DNA of 48,697 nt from Nostoc indistinguendum CM1-VF10 (GTDB lineage Bacteria; Cyanobacteriota; Cyanobacteriia; Cyanobacteriales; Nostocaceae), in NCBI GenBank assembly GCA_019359215.1, contig JAHHHS010000053.1:1-48697 (forward strand), read 5' to 3'. Shown in pieces: positions 42,215-48,697 of this stretch. Each line of letters starts with the position of its first letter. The first letter of the stretch is position 1. The position numbers were made by a program, and so were the translations under genes. Under the pieces are notes generated by a model. The model searched no databases. It was not told the origin of the DNA and saw only the letters and a program-made list of their open reading frames with translations.

Positions 42215-42547
42215 CTATCTCTATTCCTGTGGTCTTCCCAATATTCCTTTGCTTTGGCAATATCCTTTTCTTGAGTGCTTTTATCGCCACCACACAAAAT
42301 AATAATAATTGTTGACCCTTCCTGTACAAAGTATATGCGGTAGTCAGAACCGTAGTCTATTCTAAGTTCAAAAACACCATCACCAACTGATTTACACTTC
42401 CCCTAAATTACCCTCTTCTACTCGGTCAAGCCTTGCTCTGATTTTAGCCTTTGCTTTTCTATCCCGCAGAGAGTCAAACCACTCAGAAAAAATATCTATA
42501 CCATCAAATCTTAAATAATTCCTGATTTCTTTTGGCTGAACTTCCAT
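42211..42547 (-). pseudogene. RelE/HigB-like toxin, frameshifted
   Basis: The first part (ATG 42547) reads MEVQPKEIRNYLRF, IFSEWFDSLRDRKAKAKIRA, VEEGNLGEV and stops at 42392. In the next frame it continues KSVGDGVFELRIDYGSDYRI, YFVQEGSTIIIILCGGDKST and EKDIAKAKEYWEDHRNRDR, ending at 42211 inside the antitoxin start. Together they give a full-length RelE/ParE-superfamily toxin of about 110 residues. One extra base near 42395-42402 (GGGGAAGTGTAAA) explains the break. The antitoxin remains intact. Confidence 0.85.
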
Positions 42548-42710
42548 GTTGAAATTTTCCCAAATGCCCGATCGCAATATCATTGATCAATCCAGAGTGC
42601 GATCGCGTTCGTTGCTGCGACAATATGATTTAAGGCTGATTTTGCAGCTATTGTGAGTAATTCTACTATAATAAACCCAAATAAATTAGTTAAATTTGCT
42701 TACTATAAAT

Positions 42711-43109
42711 ATGCGCGATCGCGTTTCTTTAGAGACTGTATCTGTAAGTCTGCCTTTTGGCATTGGTTCGATGTCTTGGAAAGTTGACACCACACAAAAG
42801 AAAGCGGCTTGGTCGCTTTATGTGGAATTGGTGACGCGCATTGCTGTACAACCTTTGGAAGTTGACCAGGGTTTGGTACGAGAAGCGATGAACTCTCTTT
42901 ATAGTTTATTTGGTACAACCCGCGAAGTTCTCAAAGCCGCCGGGCCGGATGTGGGTGCTTCTCGTGATTCTGTGGGGGGAATTGCGATCGCAGTGTTGAA
43001 TAGCAGATCCCCGGCTTATCAAAGAAGTCGGGGATCTATTTCATCAGGAATAATTCAGACCTGCTATATAATAAGACTTTACATTAACCCAGAACTTCCG
43101 AAATCTTAA
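42711..43109 (+). pseudogene. Cyanobacterial hypothetical gene, 3' end lost to a hairpin repeat
   Basis: Starts at ATG 42711 (RDRVSLETVSVSLPFGIGSM). It reads normally to GGIAIAVLN (about 43004), after which the AGATCCCCGG hairpin (43005-43037) begins and the remaining frame is unrelated. The true protein family is a cyanobacterial one of unknown function, expected to be longer (about 160-170 residues). It is preceded by the same A+T-rich upstream DNA as the truncated copy at 41629. Confidence 0.75.
43005..43037. repeat. AGATCCCCGG hairpin repeat, copy 2
   Basis: The arms AGATCCCCGG and TCGGGGATCT enclose a 13-nt loop; same family as 18590-18622. It begins exactly where the gene at 42711 loses family similarity. 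Confidence 0.8.
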
Positions 43110-43115
43110 AATTGA

Positions 43116-44068
43116 ATGACCAGGTTTATACATGATAAATTCGCCAAAGACTATCTAGAAGAATTATTAAAAGATTGCGGAGAAGTCAAAGCATCAGAAA
43201 AAGTATCAGGAGAGATTAAAGAAATAGATGTTTTATTCACTCCTGCCAAACAACAAAGCTCTAATATACAAATACTGGGTTTGCTAGGAAGATTTGCCCA
43301 ACAGCCTGCAATTATAGAACCCTTACGGGTTCGCCAGTCGCTGATGGGGGAAACCCCCAAGACCGCGCTGGCTCACCATACCGCAATCCAGCTTCTACCG
43401 ATGAAATCTGCGACTGTATTTTAAAATTATTAGAAATTAAGGCTCTATTGCGACGAGAAGCTAAAACTAACAAAATCAAACTTCAGGACTCCGAAATTCC
43501 CAAATTGTGGGTTCTCACACCAACCATATCTGAAACTAGATTGTCTAGCTTCGGAACTATGCAAAAAACAGGTTGGTCATCAGGAGTGCATTTTCTGCCA
43601 GATGCCTTGCGAACAGCAATTGTAGCGATACACCAACTACCCCAAACACCGGAGACTTTATGGTTGAGGCTTTTAGGTAGAGGAAGCGTGCAGTCACAAG
43701 CGATTATCGAGTTGCAAGCGTTACCATTAAATCATCCATACCAAAAAGCAACTCTTGAATTAGTTTACAACTTGCGCGAAAACTTGAGAGTAAATCAAGA
43801 ATTAGAAGCAGATGATCGGGAGTTAATTATGCGACTAGAACCACTTTATCAAAGAGACAGAGAACAAGCTGTACAAGAAGGAAATAAACAAGGAGAACAA
43901 CGTCTAGTTATACGTCAACTTAATCGCCGTATTGGTGAAATTGATACGTCATTAATCGAGCGAATTCAAAGCTTATCGATTGAACAATTAGAGAATTTAG
44001 GAGAAGCATTGCTAGACTTTTCTAGTGTTGCTGATTTAGAAACTTGGTTAAACCAACAATCAATCTAA
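43116..44068 (+). pseudogene. DUF4351/Rpn-like protein gene, split by a 56-nt repeat
   Basis: The first part (43116) reads MTRFIHDKFAKDYLEELLKD, ASEKVSGEIKEIDVLFTP, ILGLLGRFAQQPAIIEP. After the insert (43323-43378) the reading resumes in another frame with YRNPASTDEICDCILKLLEI, KALLRREAKTNKIKLQDSEI and on to the C-terminal DUF4351 domain (IRQLNRRIGEIDTSLIERI, LSIEQLENLGEALLDFS, DLETWLNQQ). The joined protein would be about 300 residues. The N-terminal half resembles the PD-(D/E)XK Rpn/YhgA-like nuclease group (EIDVLF). An ATG-less frame 43448-44068 has no ribosome site. Confidence 0.85.
43323..43378. repeat. 56-nt dispersed repeat (CGGGTTCGCCAGTCGCTGA type) inside a gene
   Basis: Removing 43323-43378 restores one continuous frame (GAA CCC / TAC CGC AAT). 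The unit contains a hairpin of TGGGGG/CCCCCA. Fifty-six is not a multiple of three, so the gene is disrupted. This family is common in Nostoc genomes. Confidence 0.8.
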
Positions 44069-44087
44069 TTCATTATTACTACACCTA

Positions 44088-44228
44088 GCGACTAGAAGTC
44101 GCGGCTATACAGACAAAACCCACCGACCTGGGTTAAAAATTCTTGATTTACTCTTAGTCCACAGAGGTGGACTACCCTGCGGGAAGCCGCAAAGCGTCTA
44201 TGTTTGTGTAGTAGCGAATTCTATTCGC
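44088..44228. mobile_element. 141-bp MITE-like element with 29-bp imperfect inverted ends
   Basis: The left end GCGACTAGAAGTCGCGGCTA (44088) and the right end, read in reverse, GCGAATAGAATTCGCTACTA (44228) match at most positions over about 29 bp. Internal AGTCCAC(AGA)GGTGGACT is a second hairpin. No coding frame. It stands between the DUF4351 pseudogene and acnB. Confidence 0.7.
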
Positions 44229-44375
44229 CTCATACTTTCTTTCAGTATAAAATAAACTGCAAACAAGCGATTACCAGTAAGGCTTTCATCATAAAAGTAA
44301 GCTAAACTTTTATAGCCAAGGATTGCCTAAAAATTTCATAATTAAAGATAGAACATCCCAATGGAGAACATAAAA

Positions 44376-47036
44376 ATGCTAGAACAATATCGTAAACACG
44401 TTGCTGAAAGAGCAGCACTCGGTATTCCTCCTTTACCATTGGATGCGAAGCAAACCTCAGAATTATGTGAATTACTGAAAAATCCGCCAAAGGGTCAAGA
44501 GGAGATATTATTACATTTATTGCGCGATCGCGTTTCTCCTGGTGTTGATCCAGCAGCTTATGTCAAAGCTGGATTTCTCACCGCGATCGCCAAAAAGGAA
44601 ATCACCAGTCCCTTGGTTTCGCGCATAGAAGCGGTGCAATTGCTGGGCACGATGGTAGGTGGTTACAATGTACAATCTTTAATCGATTTACTGCAATGGC
44701 CCACCGTATCCGTCTCAGACTCATCTGAAACACCTTTAGTAATGGGTGGACAAGGAAAGGAACCCATTTCCGCCTACGCCGCCAACGCCTTAAGCAAAAT
44801 CCTCTTGGTGTATGACGCTTACCACGATGTTTTAGAGTTGTCTAAAATTAATCCTTTCGCCAAACGGGTGGTTGACTCTTGGGCGGAAGCTGAATGGTTT
44901 ACCCTTCGCCCCACAGTTCCAGAAGCGATTACTGTCACCGTTTTTAAAGTTCCTGGCGAAACCAATACCGACGATTTATCACCTGCCCAAAGCGCCACAA
45001 CTCGCCCAGATATTCCCTTACACGCCTTAGTGATGTTAGAGTCACGGCAACCGGGAAGCTTGGCAACCATTGCCGAACTGAAGAAAAAAGGGCATCCTGT
45101 AGCTTACGTGGGAGATGTAGTTGGTACAGGTTCCTCGCGTAAATCTGCCATCAACTCAGTGTTGTGGCACATGGGAAATGATATACCTTTTGTGCCAAAC
45201 AAACGCGCTGGGGGTTATGTTTTAGGTGGTGCGATCGCGCCAATCTTCTTTAACACAGCTGAAGATGCCGGTGCTTTGCCTATTCAGTGCGATGTCACCA
45301 AACTAGAAACCGGCATGGTAATTACCATCCATCCCTACAAAGGCGAAATTACAAACGAAGCAGGCGAAGTCATTTCCAGCTTTGCCCTCAAACCTGACAC
45401 CATCCTCGATGAAGTCCGCGCAGGTGGACGCATCCCCCTACTTATTGGACGTACCCTTACCGATAAAACTCGTCTTGCACTTGGTTTAGAACACAGCACA
45501 GTTTTCACCCGTCCCCAGCAAGCCTTTGATACAGGCAAAGGCTACAGCCTAGCACAGAAAATGGTAGGTAAAGCTTGCGGATTACCTGGTGTGCGTCCCG
45601 GTACATCTTGCGAACCCATCATCACCACCGTTGGTTCTCAAGATACCACAGGCCCCATGACCCGCGACGAATTAAAAGAACTCGCCTGTCTTGGTTTCAG
45701 TGCAGACTTAGTGATACAAAGTTTTTGCCACACAGCAGCTTATCCCAAACCAGTAGACATCCAAACCCATCACGAACTCCCCGACTTCTTTGCATCTCGT
45801 GGCGGTGTCGCCCTTCGTCCCGGTGATGGTATCATCCACTCTTGGTTAAACCGGATGCTGCTACCCGACACCGTGGGAACTGGCGGCGACTCTCACACCC
45901 GCTTCCCCTTGGGTATTTCCTTCCCTGCCGGTTCTGGATTAGTAGCCTTTGCAGCCGCCTTGGGTGTCATGCCTTTAGATATGCCAGAGTCAGTTTTGGT
46001 AAGGTTTAAAGGTGAATTGCAACCAGGTATCACTCTGCGCGATGTCGTGAATGCCATTCCCTACGTGGCAATTCAAAAAGGTTTGCTGACAGCAGAGAAG
46101 CAGAACAAGAAAAATATTTTCTCCGGGCGAATTCTGGAAATAGAAGGTTTGCCAGATTTAAAAGTTGAACAAGCCTTTGAACTCACCGATGCTAGCGCCG
46201 AACGTTCTTGTGCCGGATGCACAATTAAGTTGAGTGTAGAGACAATTTCTGAATATCTGCGTTCTAACATAGCGTTGCTGAAAAATATGATAGCACGGGG
46301 CTATCAAGATGCGCGTACCATGTTGCGCCGTGTAGCAAAGATGGAAGAATGGTTAGCAAATCCCGTATTATTAGAAGGCGATGCCGATGCTGAGTATGCC
46401 GAAATAATTGAAATTGATTTAAACGAAATCAAAGAACCAATTGTTGCTGCTCCCAATGACCCCGATAATGTTAAATTATTATCGGAAGTTGCTAATGATC
46501 CAGTGCAAGAAGTATTCGTCGGTTCTTGTATGACGAATATTGGTCATTATCGGGCAACAGCGAAAGTTTTGGAAGGTGCAGGTGAAGTGAAAACTCGCCT
46601 GTGGATTGCACCACCAACACGCATGGATGAACACCAATTAAAAGAAGAAGGTGTATACAGCGTTTTTGGGGCTGCGGGTGCTAGAACAGAAATGCCAGGA
46701 TGCAGTTTATGCATGGGTAATCAGGCGCGAGTTGCTGATGGCACAACAGTATTTTCTACCTCTACCCGCAACTTCAATAATCGCATGGGTAAAGATGCGC
46801 GAGTGTATCTTGGTTCAGCAGAATTAGCCGCAGTTTGTGCCCTGTTAGGACGACTTCCAACAGTGCAGGAATACTTGGATATTGTGGCGAGTAGAATTCA
46901 TCCTTTTGCAGATGATTTGTATCGGTATTTAAACTTCGATCAAATTGTCGGTTTTGAGGATGAAGGGCGCGTGATTGCGTTGGAAGATATGCCGAGGCTT
47001 GAGGATCTTTTGGGTATGCCGACTGCGGCGAGGTAG
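44376..47036 (+). CDS. acnB: Aconitate hydratase B / 2-methylisocitrate dehydratase
   Basis: An 886-residue protein. Start at ATG 44376, where relatives begin (MLEQYRKHVAERAALGIPP); GGAG 8-12 nt upstream serves as ribosome site. An in-frame ATG at 44361 adds five residues. AcnB interconverts citrate and isocitrate through a 4Fe-4S cluster. Domain order is the AcnB one: HEAT-like helices (1-160), swivel domain (about 175-390) and cluster-bearing domains. Cluster cysteines are seen in FVGSCMTNIGHYRATAK and MPGCSLCMGNQARV. TGGDSHTRFPLGISFPAGSG is the conserved active-site stretch. No stop or frameshift. Confidence 0.97.
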   Translation: MLEQYRKHVAERAALGIPPLPLDAKQTSELCELLKNPPKGQEEILLHLLRDRVSPGVDPAAYVKAGFLTAIAKKEITSPLVSRIEAVQLLGTMVGGYNVQSLIDLLQWPTVSVSDSSETPLVMGGQGKEPISAYAANALSKILLVYDAYHDVLELSKINPFAKRVVDSWAEAEWFTLRPTVPEAITVTVFKVPGETNTDDLSPAQSATTRPDIPLHALVMLESRQPGSLATIAELKKKGHPVAYVGDVVGTGSSRKSAINSVLWHMGNDIPFVPNKRAGGYVLGGAIAPIFFNTAEDAGALPIQCDVTKLETGMVITIHPYKGEITNEAGEVISSFALKPDTILDEVRAGGRIPLLIGRTLTDKTRLALGLEHSTVFTRPQQAFDTGKGYSLAQKMVGKACGLPGVRPGTSCEPIITTVGSQDTTGPMTRDELKELACLGFSADLVIQSFCHTAAYPKPVDIQTHHELPDFFASRGGVALRPGDGIIHSWLNRMLLPDTVGTGGDSHTRFPLGISFPAGSGLVAFAAALGVMPLDMPESVLVRFKGELQPGITLRDVVNAIPYVAIQKGLLTAEKQNKKNIFSGRILEIEGLPDLKVEQAFELTDASAERSCAGCTIKLSVETISEYLRSNIALLKNMIARGYQDARTMLRRVAKMEEWLANPVLLEGDADAEYAEIIEIDLNEIKEPIVAAPNDPDNVKLLSEVANDPVQEVFVGSCMTNIGHYRATAKVLEGAGEVKTRLWIAPPTRMDEHQLKEEGVYSVFGAAGARTEMPGCSLCMGNQARVADGTTVFSTSTRNFNNRMGKDARVYLGSAELAAVCALLGRLPTVQEYLDIVASRIHPFADDLYRYLNFDQIVGFEDEGRVIALEDMPRLEDLLGMPTAAR

Positions 47037-47070
47037 GTAATTTTAGGGTGGGCAATGCCTACCCCAAATA

Positions 47071-47112
47071 GCTATAACTTTATACGTAATAGTTCACGTA
47101 TAAAGTTATAGC
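47071..47112 (+). promoter_or_regulatory. Perfect hairpin abutting the start codon of the 47116 gene
   Basis: Seventeen-base perfect arms (GCTATAACTTTATACGT at 47071-47087; its complement at 47096-47112) with an 8-nt loop end 3 nt before ATG 47116. A smaller hairpin (GGGTGGGCA/TGCCTACCC) lies at 47046-47064 and probably ends the acnB transcript. There is no Shine-Dalgarno site, so the hairpin would sit in the ribosome landing region if included in the mRNA. It could also be a MITE or a repressor operator. Confidence 0.6.
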
Positions 47113-47115
47113 AAC

Positions 47116-48438
47116 ATGAATAGTAATGAGATAGTATTAGCATCAGATACCAATGCCCTTGCTGTTTATGAGCAACAAATGATTTCGGTGTTGCGTAAGG
47201 GTGTACGTGAAGAAATGCTAGATAGTCCATATATAGCTGAGGCTCTTAGAGTATTACCAGTTCAGGGTTATCGAAGTGCTATAGGCTGTTACTGGAATGC
47301 AGTTATAGACGACCTACGCAAAAAAATAATCCACCGAAGCCTTTATCTTTTTAATAAAGAAATGAATCAGAAAGTAAATGAGTATGAGGATTTTCAAAAT
47401 GATATCAAAGATAATATTTTGATTGAAGGTGCGTATAAAATTGGAGTCATTTCCTGGGAGGCTCGTAAATTACTTAATCAAGCTCGTGAAACTCGAAATA
47501 TATTTGACGGGCATCCACACAGTACAGAACCCTCTTTGCTTAAAGTTTTAGACCTTATTAGTGATTGCAACAAGTATGTTTTGTCTGAAGATTATCCACC
47601 TCCAGTGGTTAATATAGATGAATATTTAACTACAATGGATACCACAGAATATCATCAAAGTGAAATTGCTATTGAACAGGCAGTTAGCGATTTACCTGCG
47701 GTGTATAAAAAAGAACTAATAAATAGGTTATATAAAGCTTATATAGATGAAAGTAGTTCTACTGTTTTAAGGGCTAATATTGAATTTTGTGCCCCAGTTT
47801 TGTGGAAATATTTATCAAAAGAAGATTGTATGCAAATTAGTAAATCTTTTGACAAATTAGTAGTACACGCAAATAGGAGACCAATAAAGTATGGGACAGA
47901 ATTTTTGATAAAGGATGGAGGCTTGAGATATGTTTCCACTGCTAGTAGAAAAGTAATATTTGAACCAGCAATACAGCACCTAGAAAATAGTATTGAGTTA
48001 TGGCCTAATGCAGGTAAATGGAAAGCAGAAGAGGAAGCTGTTGGCTATATTGAAAGACTTGGTACGAATATACCAGATGAGCTTCTACAAAGATATATAG
48101 CCTCTTTGACACTAATATTTATAGGATATGGGAAGGAAAGTACTTCACCTTACTATGGTCAAACAAGCTTTTATTCTTATGCAGCAACCCCAGTAATTGA
48201 GAAGATTTTTGATAAATTTGATGATATAGCTGCACAAGTATTTTTACAGATAATTAAAGAGAATAAAAAGCTTAAAGAAAGAATAAAACTACAAAGTCCA
48301 TTTGAACGTTTAGGAAAGCTTGGAAAACTCCTTTTTAAAAAGCAAAATTTGAGATATGACATCAAAGAATTTATTGAACTAGTAGTAGATATTAAAAGAA
48401 AAGACGAATTTTTTAAGCAAATAGAACATGGTGTTTAA
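47116..48438 (+). CDS. Uncharacterised 440-residue protein with HEPN-like Rx5H motif
   Basis: I do not recognise the family. It is soluble, helical and A+T-rich compared with neighbours. The N-terminal part reads like HEPN-type helices: GYRSAIGCYWNAVIDDLRKK (about 51-70), GAYKIGVISWEARKLLNQAR (105-124), ETRNIFDGHPHS with Arg127-Asn128 and His133 (R-N-x4-H). HEPN ribonucleases carry R-x4-6-H, often with N/D/H after R. The C-terminal half (about 180-440) is helical (ELWPNAGKWKAEEEAVGYIE) with no obvious domain. A stand-alone defence toxin or an RNA-processing enzyme is possible. There is no antitoxin gene; the next DNA is repeat. Confidence 0.6.
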   Translation: MNSNEIVLASDTNALAVYEQQMISVLRKGVREEMLDSPYIAEALRVLPVQGYRSAIGCYWNAVIDDLRKKIIHRSLYLFNKEMNQKVNEYEDFQNDIKDNILIEGAYKIGVISWEARKLLNQARETRNIFDGHPHSTEPSLLKVLDLISDCNKYVLSEDYPPPVVNIDEYLTTMDTTEYHQSEIAIEQAVSDLPAVYKKELINRLYKAYIDESSSTVLRANIEFCAPVLWKYLSKEDCMQISKSFDKLVVHANRRPIKYGTEFLIKDGGLRYVSTASRKVIFEPAIQHLENSIELWPNAGKWKAEEEAVGYIERLGTNIPDELLQRYIASLTLIFIGYGKESTSPYYGQTSFYSYAATPVIEKIFDKFDDIAAQVFLQIIKENKKLKERIKLQSPFERLGKLGKLLFKKQNLRYDIKEFIELVVDIKRKDEFFKQIEHGV

Positions 48439-48697
48439 ATAGAAATAATTTATCTTATCTCATCTTAGTTGAGCGATCGCACCCTTGCACTTTACACACA
48501 GACCTAACCCCCCAACCCCCTTCCCTTGTAGGGAAGGGGGAGAAATCCGGCTCCCCTCTCCGCTTCGGAGAGCAGGGTGGTTTCATACAAAGAAAGAAAA
48601 AACTTTGTGCAGTTGATTGGAGAGGGCGCGTTGTGCTTGAGGAATAGTTCGGAAACGAAGTTTGCGGGCGATCGTAATGAAAAAGTTGTGTAAGATA
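48439..48697. other. Intergenic region at window end with hairpin repeats
   Basis: Holds CAGACCTAACCCCCCAACCC (also at 18744), a perfect 11-bp hairpin CCCCCTTCCCT/AGGGAAGGGGG with a 3-nt loop (48516-48540) and CCTCTCCGCTTCGGAGAG. No gene is recognised; the last 100 bases may lead into a gene outside the window. Confidence 0.5.

Noticed and set aside
46774..47055. 93-codon minus-strand frame over the end of acnB
   Set aside because: Antisense shadow of a well-conserved gene; no ribosome site.

Overview
This window is chromosomal DNA of a filamentous, Nostoc-like cyanobacterium. The signs are many copies of the HIP1 octamer GCGATCGC, heptamer tandem repeats, dense small dispersed repeats between genes, and families typical of this group: a Mo-nitrogenase C-terminal domain protein, cyanobacteriochrome GAF domains, TIGR02587/TIGR02588, DUF3326, Uma2 and DUF4351. 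No rRNA, tRNA, CRISPR array or prophage was recognised. All assignments come from reading the sequence and knowledge of families; no search was run.

Layout. 0-5 kb: an IS630-type element enters from the left edge and lies against a damaged hybrid histidine kinase; a partner-switching set follows (RsbW-like kinase, receiver-PP2C phosphatase, STAS antagonist). 5-12 kb: three DUF3131 reading frames, two of which are one 1222-codon DUF3131-glycosyltransferase gene cut by a single in-frame TGA. 12-17.3 kb: a coiled-coil protein, an orphan ABC permease, a VOC protein, a broken HAD phosphatase, a divergent PdxJ, a methyltransferase and a Uma2 stub. 17.6-22.8 kb: a stress cluster (GlsB/YeaQ, CsbD, TIGR02587/02588, glycine-zipper/ChaB protein, Dps, secreted small protein). 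23.4-25.4 kb: a glutamate-cysteine-ligase-like enzyme paired with an LCMT-type methyltransferase. 25.5-29.3 kb: TerB/Mo-nitrogenase-C protein, ObgE, two tandem VWA proteins and a helical partner.

29.7-41.4 kb: HxlR regulator, ferritin-like protein, nuclease lipoprotein, sugar ABC permease, PurN, a membrane protein with four cyanobacteriochrome-type GAF domains, CPBP protease, DUF3326, GT39 and a 2Fe-2S ferredoxin. 41.6-44.1 kb is a decay zone: two broken copies of one gene, a frameshifted RelE/HigB-like toxin beside an intact antitoxin, and a DUF4351 gene cut by a 56-nt repeat. 44.4-48.4 kb: AcnB, then an unrecognised 440-residue protein with a HEPN-like motif behind a perfect hairpin.

Most notable: (1) the GAF array, where GAF2 and GAF4 keep both DXCF-type bilin cysteines while GAF1 and GAF3 lost both, with no output domain; (2) the nonsense-split DUF3131-glycosyltransferase; (3) small repeats caught inside genes, visible by comparison with a paralogue or by rejoining the frame; (4) the orphan HEPN-like protein and its leader hairpin.
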